Positions 55,870-64,000 of a DNA stretch of 64,000 bases are shown one piece after another. Source of the DNA: Microplitis mediator. Lineage: Eukaryota > Arthropoda > Insecta > Hymenoptera > Braconidae. The translations under genes were made by a program, and so were the position numbers. Position 1 is the stretch's first letter. The number at the start of each line of letters is the position of its first letter. The notes below the pieces were generated by a model. It ran no database searches. It was not told the origin of the DNA and saw only the letters and a program-made list of their open reading frames with translations. Where the stretch lies: positions 8,901,558 through 8,965,557 of the forward strand of contig NC_079978.1 in NCBI RefSeq assembly GCF_029852145.1. The letters run 5' to 3'.

Positions 55870-56007
55870 ACTAGGATCGGAGCTGACGCCACCTCCTGGA
55901 CAGTGAGCAGTTCGTTGTCACGCAGGACCAATTTTGAATTTGAAAACAGTGATAAATTTATTGTTGACTATGATGATGATGATTATGATGATTATTTAAT
56001 GAAATAG
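55855..56007 (+). CDS. Small acidic ORF spanning the empty site
   Basis: Fifty codons from ATG to TAG. The C-terminus is strongly acidic (YDDDDYDDYLMK). It contains the empty insertion site, and its stop codon falls on the duplication edge. In the left arm the same frame is cut by the 3.3-kb element and its end differs. It may be the last exon of an unknown gene or a chance frame. No family is recognised. Confidence 0.2.
   Translation: MSWEVTRIGADATSWTVSSSLSRRTNFEFENSDKFIVDYDDDDYDDYLMK
55870..55877. other. Empty insertion site (ACTAGGAT)
   Basis: One copy of the 8-bp target (minus-strand ATCCTAGT), with no footprint, where the left arm has the 3,277-bp element. Confidence 0.85.
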
Positions 56008-56102
56008 TGAAATGATGGATAAGGATAGATGTAATTAATAAAATAACTTTTAACTGAAGACTGAGTTTTATTATTAAGTGTAGATAAGATTTGAACAGTA
56101 AT

Positions 56103-56218
56103 CAGTGCAGCCAGATTGCGGACGAAAAGTTCCTCTTCCCAAGCACCGTTTAAGCTGTGAGTGATGCTAAAATGGTGCGAAGGAAGGGGAACTTTTCGTC
56201 CATGATCTGGCTGCACTG
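56103..56218. repeat. 116-bp hairpin
   Basis: CAGTGCAGCCAGATTGCGGA, then CGAAAAGTTCC, pairs with GGAACTTTTCGTCCATGATC, then TGGCTGCACTG, over about 30 bp with a small internal bulge. The inner part (GCACC/GGTGC) also pairs. It may be a small MITE or a precursor-like hairpin. Confidence 0.6.
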
Positions 56219-56452
56219 TCAGTAATAACAGTTGTGCTCGTCAATAGTTCTCGGAGAGAAGTGAAGTTACATCAGACGGCAGAGGGATCTCTGACCTCCA
56301 CTCTCCAACCTCTCCCCACTACTCTCATGTTACACTCATGCTCATACAATATACATATATATATATATACTTATATATCCATGTTCTTTACCAAATATAC
56401 TTATACTTTTTACTAATACAAATTCGAGACATAAACTTACATATTTACGTTC

Positions 56453-57676
56453 CCCGGGAAAAAATGATTTTGCCTAATCATATATGATTATATATGTTCA
56501 TATATATAATCATATATGATTATGTATAATCATATATGAAGTTATATATAATCATGCATGATTATATATAATTATATATGACCCCAAACATAATTAGATC
56601 TGATCATACCTGGCTGTTATAAGCCCATATATAAGTCTATATATAATCAGATCTGATTATATATAAGTCTATGTATAATTAGATATGATCATACCTGGCT
56701 GTTATGACCCCATATATAATCATACATAAGTCTATATATGATCAGATCTATTTATATATAAGTCTATATATAGTTAGATCTGATCATCTATAAGTTTATA
56801 TATAATTAGATATAATTATACCTAGCTGTTATAACCCCATATATGATCATATATAAGTCTATACATGATTAGATCAGATCAGACATGATTGATACAAACC
56901 CATATATAATTAGATATAGGCCTATATATAATTAGATCTGATCAGACGTGACTGATATAAACCTATATGTAGTTATATATGTCTATGATTAAATCTGATC
57001 AGATTTCATTGATATGAAACCTATAAATATTTAAATATACATATATACATATATATATATATAATATATATATATATATATTAATATATATATATATTAA
57101 ATAATATGACAATTTCTTAATATCAATGTTATTAAATTTTTATTCTGTCAACTATCGATCAAACTTAAATCCCCAATACTTAAAAAATGTTCAAAGGTTT
57201 CGGCAGTAATTCAAAAGTATAAAGTATCAATTTGATTATTTGAGTTAAGTAATGCCATAAACGTTTCTTAATTGTAAGTGTATAACAGACTAGAGGATCA
57301 GACTCCAAACCATCGATAACCAAAGTTAAGCATCATCGGCGTTGGACATTAATTGGATGGGTGACCTCGTAGTAAAATAATTGTCGATGGTTAATAATTT
57401 TTTTTTTTTTTTTTTTTTATTTAATTTTAACCGACATTGATATTGATGAAGACAATAAATCCTAATTAAACTACTTAATTAATAATTTACAGATATTCTA
57501 AATGAGATTCTAAAAATAACTATATTCGTTCATGCATGATTATATATAATCATATATGATCATGTATAAACAGATCAAGTTATGTATGATCAGACCTGGC
57601 CAATTTTTGGATCTGATCATATATAGACAATTATGCATGATCATATATGATTAGGCAAAATCATTTTTTCCCGGGT
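56453..57676. mobile_element. CCCGGG-ended palindrome-rich element, copy 2
   Basis: It has the same ends as copy 1 (9515-13231) and the same order of internal blocks, but lacks the nested element and the palindromic element. It therefore shows the unoccupied sites of both, and gives a core element of about 1.2 kb. Confidence 0.75.
57299..57394 (+). ncRNA. 5S-like segment inside the CCCGGG element, copy 2
   Basis: It is the same as 12857-12952 apart from one base near the start. The box A and box C wording of 5S rRNA is kept. Confidence 0.55.
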
Positions 57677-58375
57677 CTTTACTTTATCCATTCTACGACT
57701 TTACTTATTACTTATATTATTTATATTCTATTTTCCTGTATTTGGATACAATCTTTCAGTTAAATATTCTAGACTATCAGAGGTGTATTCTTTTATAATT
57801 ATTCTATATTTAATTAATTGATACGATTGACATTATCATTTATCGTGAAACATCATTATAATTATTCTAATGCTATATTTCTATATTTCTATTAACCTAT
57901 TTATTATACGAGCTGCTCTTTATTTAATATATAACAATATATTAATAATAATAGTTAAGTTCTTGCAATATGGTTTTATAAATAACATTTATTTATTGGA
58001 TATTTTCTTTTCTCATTGTTTATAGAGTGTGCATTTGTCTGTAACCATATTTACTTTTAACTATGGAACAAGGGCCTATTCATGATTTTTATGCGTGTGT
58101 TTTGTTTAGGGTTTAAGGATCGGGTGACAGGAAACGTTCCAAGACCACTCAAACTGTATTTATATTTCTCTGAATACAAAATAAAGATTTATCTATTTAT
58201 TTATTTAACTTTCTTATAATAAAAATGTAGAATTTAATGATTATGTGCCACGACGATTTATTACTTAAATAATTGACTAAATGTTGATAAGACGCGATAA
58301 ATATTGTAAGATATTAATATATGATATCAAATATGCGCTTATTTGTGGATCTTAAGTTCACTAATTAAGTTTCTG
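57677..58375. other. Unassigned AT-rich sequence
   Basis: No gene is seen. An AATAAAG word lies at about 58180 after a GC-richer stretch (58100-58160), which could be a gene or element 3' end, but no reading frame supports this. Confidence 0.3.
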
Positions 58376-58800
58376 GCTAGCTTGGCTGGATAATACTTTC
58401 CTTTAAGTAGGCTTCAGAATACGGCAGTAGCTTGAATGTAACTTGACAGAAAAACTTGCCGTCAATTTGAAGTGAAACATTCAATCAACTTAACGTCATT
58501 GTCTGACAGTAATACTTGTAGTCAAATTAAATAAAAAGTTACAGACAATTTACTGTCAACTTAAAGGTAACTGCTTGCTCTCCAACACTTTCCTTTAAGG
58601 CTGGGCCGCACCTAACGAAGTCCTGAATTTAAGAATTCTAATTACTTTTTGAATATTTATGGGACTCGCATGATGAAAATCTTCCGAGGAAGTTCGTCTT
58701 CAGCTTTTAGGCGGAAGCTAAGAAAATTGCTGTTTTGATAATTATTTAATAGATAATTAGAATTCTTAAAGACGAGATTGCAGGGATGCAAATTACGAAC
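58376..58800. repeat. Dispersed copy of the outer-arm repeat
   Basis: ATTCAATCAACTTAACGTCA and TTGTCTGACAGTAA, then TTAAAGGTAACTGCTTGCTC, match 55440-55540 of the right arm in the same orientation. It ends with an inverted repeat (AAGAATTCTAATTA at 58640 against TAATTAGAATTCTT at about 58755) enclosing a CTTCCGAGGAAG...GGCGGAAG hairpin, as at 55590-55745. Confidence 0.6.
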
Positions 58801-58914
58801 TGTAGGTGGTTTCTACCTTGCTGACATCGACAATTAAAGAAAGGAGCTATCTTATCGACTCTAGATGATCTTGCTTGCGTGATTGGTACAATCAATAGAT
58901 GGCGTCATAAGACT

Positions 58915-59996
58915 TGTAAAATATTAACTTAAAAACTACATTAAATATTTATTTTCTGGATCGGGATGGTGAAAGAAATAAGAAGTCACTGATTTGGTGT
59001 ATTGTCCATATTTAATAAAAATAAATCACAGATAATAGCGTAGAGTACAAGAGTCGATCACGAGTTCATATTAGAGCACTTATTGAACATTATTCGATTG
59101 CATTTGAGTTTAATTGAGTTTATATAAATTGCATGGCACCGTACACATGAAATATTATAATTATACATAGAGCGCAGTTGAATTAAAGATTGAGTATTTG
59201 AGTTTAATAGATTATGAGTTTTATATAATTTACACGGCACCATACACGTGAATTAATTTATACAAAAGAGCGCAATAAAGAGTAAATTGTTAACAATTAA
59301 TGATTTACAAATATCATCAATAGTTCGAGTATACATTTTGTCACAATTAATTTTGATACGCGACATTGAGAACGAGTAAGAGCCGAGTATGAACTTAATA
59401 GATGCTTAGCGAGCCGAGTCTGAACGTATAAGAATTACTTTGCAGTCACAAATAAAATTTGATATTGATTTTTGGGATTAAGATTACTGGATGACTGAAT
59501 GATGACATTAGTCACACCAGTTGACATCATGTCCAAGTAAATAATTAATCGATGAGTAATGAAAGTAAATATAATTAAGAATAATTATTTGTGGCTGCAA
59601 AGTCACGTGATTGCGAGCATATGTATATATGTATATATATAACCGGCATGTTAATTTGACACGTGGTCAACACAAAATGATCACAGATTTTATTAATTAA
59701 ACTGAGAATGTAAATAAAAAATATAGATAAATAATAATACCTGATGAGTTTGCGAGTGGTAGTCAAATTAGATTAATTAACGAAGCACGATAATTAACAC
59801 GATGTAATTAGAATAATAATACTGACAGCACGTGGTGTTCTATGCCATGTGTTGTAGAATAATGCCAGTTGCCGCGTAGCTGGCTATCGAGTTGAAATTC
59901 CGAGTATCAGAGGGCGCGTCGATAGCAGCACCTCTGGTATAGTAGAGCGTAGAGTTGTCAAGTGTTCTGGCGCGAACATTTGAAATTTACGCAACA
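58915..59996 (-). mobile_element. Putative 3' LTR of the BEL/Pao element
   Basis: On the minus strand, a purine-rich GATGGCGGGCGGAA tract is followed by TGTTGCGTAAATTTC. A TGT...ACA segment then runs to 58915, with an AATAAA about 30 bp before its end. The inner edge is well supported by the polypurine tract; the outer edge is inferred from the TTTTACA end alone. The 5' LTR is outside the window. Confidence 0.5.
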
Positions 59997-60010
59997 TTCC
60001 GCCCGCCATC
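59997..60010 (-). promoter_or_regulatory. Polypurine tract of the BEL/Pao element
   Basis: Minus-strand GATGGCGGGCGGAA directly before the TGT that starts the putative LTR, 63 bp after the integrase stop. It would prime plus-strand DNA synthesis. Confidence 0.5.
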
Positions 60011-60073
60011 AGGAACAGAGTTGCTGATTATGATCTTGAGTACCTGATGATTGATGAGTAGCTTGCCATTAAG

Positions 60074-61039
60074 TTAGGCATCTGGTTCTGGAGCAAGTGG
60101 TAGGAGTGCGAGCTTGGCAATTGGACGAGTGAGAGTACCAGTGGCTGTTTGAATGGTTACCACTCGAGTGAGGTTGTCCTTCCCTGGATGGAGCGCAGTC
60201 ACTTTCGCGAGTGGCCATCGAGTTGGTGGAGTTCGTTCATCAGTGAGAAGGACTAATGAGCCGAGTTTGATGTCATTGCGAGCATGATGCCACTTGGTTC
60301 GAGCCAGATGACGTTGAATATAGCTGGTGGACCAGTGATTCCAAAAATGCTGGACACGTTGCTGAATGAACTGCCAGCGAGAGAGTCTTGATACTTCTGT
60401 ATCCATGAGTGAAGGTTCAGGGATCGCAGCGATTGGTCTCCCAATGAGAAAATGACCTGGAGTGAGCGATGAAGGATCCTGAGGATCGTCGGATAGAGCC
60501 TCCAATGGTCTCGAGTTCAAAATCCCCTCCACTTGCGTTAAAAGAGTCGTAAGTTCTTCAAACGTGAAGGCTGATTCTCCGAGTGTGCGAGTCAGGTGAT
60601 GTTTCACCGATTTCACTGCGGCTTCCCATTTACCACCCATATGGGGAGCAGCAGGGGGATTGAAATGCCATGTGATTTGATGCACAGTGGCCCAATCGAG
60701 TAGAGCATGAGATTCTTGAGTGCCTTGAGTGAAGAGCCGCTTGAGTTCCGAGTACGCGCCTTGGAATGTCGTTCCACAGTCGCTGTAGAGTGCTGTACAT
60801 ATCCCTCGACGGTGAATAAACCGTCGGAGAGCTGCTATAAATCCTGATGATGAGTAGTCGCTGACAAGGTCGACGTGAACTGCTGATGTGGTCAGACAGA
60901 CAAACACACAGATCCAGCCCTTGTATATCCTGGATCCTCGACCTTTCCATGATTTGATTGATACTTGACCAGCGTAATCGACTCCAGTGTGAGAAAATGG
61001 TGGCGCTGGGGTGACACGTTGAGTTGGGAGTTGTCCCAT
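60074..61039 (-). pseudogene. BEL/Pao pol, integrase core
   Basis: A 321-codon frame continuing the integrase after the frameshift. Just upstream in this frame is CLVCARHRG, the Cys pair of the zinc-binding domain. The DDE triad is visible: VDYAG (Asp 21), YSDCGTTF (Asp 87) and HMGGKWEAA (Glu 139). RPLEALSDDPQDPSSLTPGH is the BEL-type block after the core. It would insert the cDNA into host DNA. It ends 63 bp before the polypurine tract. Confidence 0.85.
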
Positions 61040-63246
61040 TAATTGCTGAGCCCGAACACCTCGATGACGAGCACAGACGAGACATTTGAGTATGTGTGAA
61101 CTGGTTGACGTCCACCAATGATCGAGTATCGGAGTCGAGTATGAGCGAGTGTGAGTTGAGTACCACCATGCATGGTACGCTGATGGGCATCAGAGATGAC
61201 GAGTCGAGTTAGAGCAGCATCACGAGGTAGAATTGCAGGATGCTTCTGTTGATCTGAGTTTGGAGCATTTTCCAATCTCCCCCCTACTCGGATGATGCCA
61301 TCGGTGTCTTGATAGGCCACCAACCGAGCAAATGGGTGATCCTTTGGCCATGATGCCTGTTTTTCGAGTAATTGGAGTTCAGAGTAGAAATGAATACGTT
61401 GAGTTTCCTTGATGCAGAACTGGAGTGCGAGGTTGATTTCAGTTGATGTGAGTGGACGAGCGAGAGTCGAGTGTGGTATGCGTTTGATTATATCGCGTAC
61501 CCTCCCACAAATTGCTGTAACTCTGAGCATACGCAATAGTGGGATTGGACGTTCCATTAGCGTCCAAGACGAGTTGAGTGGTTGAGCCGAAACATAGAGT
61601 GATTTGACTGGACGTTCTTCCAGGCGAGTATCTGCATCTTTATGAATAGGACTGGTTGGCCAGGACGGCGAGTCTTCGAGCAACCATGATGGGCCAGACC
61701 ACCATAGTTGATGAGTTTTAAGCTGACTGGTTGTCAAGCCTCGAGTTGCACAATCTGCTGGATTGTCAGTGCCAGGGACAAACTTCCAGTGGCCATCTGG
61801 AATTAGTTCTTGAATAAATGACACCCTATTCCTGACAAAGTCTTTCCAGCGAGACGGGTGCGAGTGTATCCACGTGAGCGTGATTGATGAATCGGTCCAA
61901 AGATATGTTGGCACATGCGAGTAGTTGAGTGTAGTCTGGCAGTGTTTGACGAGTTTTGCCAACATGTGAGCCGCAGTGAGTTCCAAGCGTGGAATCGTTA
62001 GGGGTTTCAACGGTGCCACCTTGGTTTTAGAGCAAAGCAGCGTAACCTTTGCCCTCTGAGTTCGAGTTGTCGGTAGGACCTTGATAAATACTGCCGCAGC
62101 CATCGCCAATTGCGAGGCATCGGAGAATCCATGGATTTCTAGAGCCGAGTTCGTGGACGAGTGGATCCATCTGGGAATCTTGATGATATGAATCATATCG
62201 AGTTGAGTTTTGAATGAAGTCCATTTCTGTCGTAATTCTGCAGACAATGGAGTGTCCCAGCCGAGTTTGACAAGCCAAAGTTCCTGCATGAACATTTTGG
62301 CTTGAATTATGAGTGGTGATAGGAATCCCAGTGGATCAAAGATCTGAGCAATCTCTGATAGAATTGCACGTTTTGTGCACGGTTGAGTTGAGCATGGTGG
62401 CGAGTGTTTGAAAGAGAATTGATCCTTGTTTGAAGACCAGTACATCCCAAGAATTTTGGTGCTGACTTCTGGATCCTCTATTTTGTATTTTGTAATCGCT
62501 TCCGCACGATTGAGCTGAAGTAGTTTACGATGATTGCTTGCCCATTTGGCGAGTGGGAATCCGCCCGCCTTGCACAGACCCTCGATATCATCTGCAACTG
62601 CTTGCAGTGACTCGAGATCATCTGCGCCTCCGGAAATGTCGTCGACACACCGACCTTTAGTGAGTGGATCGATTGCGAGTGGGAATCTATGTCCTTCATC
62701 TTCGACCAATTGGAGCAGGGCTCGAACAGCAAGAAATGGAGCTGATTTCGTCCCATAAGTAACTGTGGTGAGTTTGAAGGGGATGATGTTTCCTTCCTTA
62801 TCAAACCAGAGTATTTGTTGCAGGCCTTGGTCCTTTTCGTGAACCAAAATCTGTCGATACATTTTGGTAACATCTGTGATGAAGATGAACCGGTGTTGTC
62901 GCGAGCTGATGAGTACGTCGAAGATGTTAACGAGTAATTTTGGCCCGGTATGCATGATGTCGTTGAGTGAGAGTCCTGAACTGGTTGGTTTTGAGCCGTT
63001 GAAGACCACACGGATCTTGAAGTTGTTGTTGTCCTCCTTCAGTACCCCATGGTGGGGTAGGAAGTATTGAACTGATGATGTAGATGATGCCGCAGGCACC
63101 ATATGCTTGAGTTCGAGATATTCTGCCATGAAATTCATGTAGAGTGTTTTGAGCCGAGCATCATGATCAAGCCGTCGCATGAGATGTTGTAAGCAGCGAC
63201 GAGCTGCTGTGTATGAGTTCCCCAATTGTTGCGGGTCTGATATCAA
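61039..63246 (-). pseudogene. BEL/Pao pol, reverse transcriptase and RNase H
   Basis: A 735-codon frame, in frame with the protease part across the TGA. RT: FITDVTKMYRQI (Asp about 124), YGTKSAPFLA and GRCVDDISGG (VDD about 201-203; Cys where Tyr is common). RNase H: GFSDASQLAM (about 375), LWTDSSITLTWIHS and ADCATRG. The integrase zinc-binding His pair follows (H...MHGG), but the frame is lost near 61100, before the Cys pair, by a one-base indel. It would make cDNA from the element's RNA. Confidence 0.85.
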
Positions 63247-63369
63247 TGGCAGTCTGACGATGTATCTGCCAGAGCTGTCTCGAGTGTGAGTGTCCCGGAA
63301 GTGAGCTTCACAAGCCTCTTCTTCGGGAGTTAATGAGCGTAATTGAGTTGAACTGACCTCTTCTTGGAG

Positions 63370-64000
63370 TCAGAACCGAGTTAATAAGTCTTGAAGATCT
63401 TGATCATGATGATTGGAGACAGCATGATGAATTCTCAGTGGTTTGTTGAGCCGAGCTTGGACTGGACCAATGAGAATCCAGCCAAAAATTGTATTCTGGG
63501 CGAGTAATCCAGGAGGTTTGCACTTGATGATCTCGCCAGTGATGACCTGGCCGTAGTAATCAGCTCCAAGGATGACATCCGTTGGACCTGGGGTTCCAAA
63601 CTCTGGATCTGCGAGCGTGAGATGCGAGTACTGTGCCAAGTCGGTGTTTTGGACTTGGTCAGATGGTAATTGAGCAGTTAAACCACTGAGGATGTGAGCC
63701 TTTATCGTGAGTGATTGATCCGAGTGGTATGAGCGCAGAGTGAGAGTTGCACATCCCCTGGTATGGCCAGCTTTAGCTGCACCTATCCCTAGGATGGTAA
63801 GGTGTGATCGAGCACGAGAAATATTGAGCATTCTTACCAATGAATCTGAAACAAAGGATATCTCAGAACCGGTATCTAAGAAAATGCGTATTGGATGAGT
63901 ACTTAACTTGGTCACTACGTAGACTTGACAAGTCGCGAGTAACGTAGCGTAATGATGAGTTTGAGTACAACCAGTTGTTGAGTTCTGAGTAGGCGAGTGA
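63370..64000 (-). pseudogene. BEL/Pao pol, protease region (partial)
   Basis: The open frame ends at TGA 63370-63372 and continues to the right beyond the ATG at 63915. FLDTGSEISF (catalytic Asp, residue 14 from that ATG) is the retropepsin active site, and DVILGADYYG is the second conserved protease block, followed by the FGWILIGP segment typical of BEL/Pao. Protease would cut the gag-pol polyprotein in the particle. The stop stands in the same frame as the RT part, so it is a point change rather than an ORF boundary. Confidence 0.8.

Larger units (their letters stand above)
43621..56005. repeat. Right arm of the large inverted duplication
   Basis: Reverse complement of 15867-31537 without the 3.3-kb insertion. 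Coordinates convert by right = 75158 minus left near the inner end (75156-75157 further out). The inner edge cuts an R2 fragment. At the outer edge the sequence changes at GAAAT (56001-56005). Confidence 0.9.
60074..64000 (-). mobile_element. BEL/Pao LTR retrotransposon, pol region (runs off window)
   Basis: Minus-strand protease, RT, RNase H and integrase follow one another to the right edge. The order and wording are those of BEL/Pao elements. One in-frame stop (63370-63372) and one frameshift (about 61100) break the polyprotein, so this copy is inactive as written. Gag and the 5' LTR lie beyond the window. Confidence 0.85.

Overview
This is eukaryotic, AT-rich, intron-bearing arthropod DNA. 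R1-clade and R2-clade LINEs, a BEL/Pao element and 5S-derived repeats suggest an insect. A parasitoid wasp is my guess and is not proven by the sequence. Only two host genes are convincing, both at the left edge and facing each other: a four-exon flavin reductase/biliverdin reductase B-like gene (53-960, +) and a three-coding-exon NAA80-like actin N-acetyltransferase (1113-3052, -). Almost everything else is mobile or repeated DNA.

Layout. 1847-2648: interspersed repeat in the NAA80 intron. 3.1-9.3 kb: unassigned AT-rich DNA with short tandem repeats, an (AC)n run and a 5S rRNA-derived repeat. 9515-13231: an element with CCCGGG ends, rich in TGATCATGCA-type palindromes, carrying a nested relative, a palindromic TTAGGGTG element and a 5S-like segment; a second, uninterrupted copy is at 56453-57676. 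15867-31537 and 43621-56005: two arms of an inverted duplication of about 12.4 kb, nearly identical by eye, separated by a 12.1-kb spacer. Each arm carries a possible LTR, a decayed R2-clade LINE, a 400-bp foldback element, a stem-loop array, an internally deleted R1-clade LINE, a CCHC gag pseudogene and a 147-bp MITE. The left arm alone has a 3,277-bp element with 515-bp terminal inverted repeats and an 8-bp target duplication; the right arm keeps the empty site.

The spacer (31.5-43.6 kb) holds a 5'-truncated R1-clade LINE with a full-length RT ORF nested in another repeat, then several inverted dimers centred on (TA)n tracts, then two R2-clade fragments back to back. From 58.9 kb to the right edge is the 3' LTR and pol (protease, RT, RNase H, integrase) of a BEL/Pao retrotransposon on the minus strand, with one in-frame stop and one frameshift.

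The most unusual features are the large young inverted duplication with its filled/empty insertion pair, the nested CCCGGG family carrying 5S-like sequence, and the recurrence of palindromes on (TA)n. I see no prokaryotic-style gene system. Percent identities were not computed; comparisons were made by reading the sequence.
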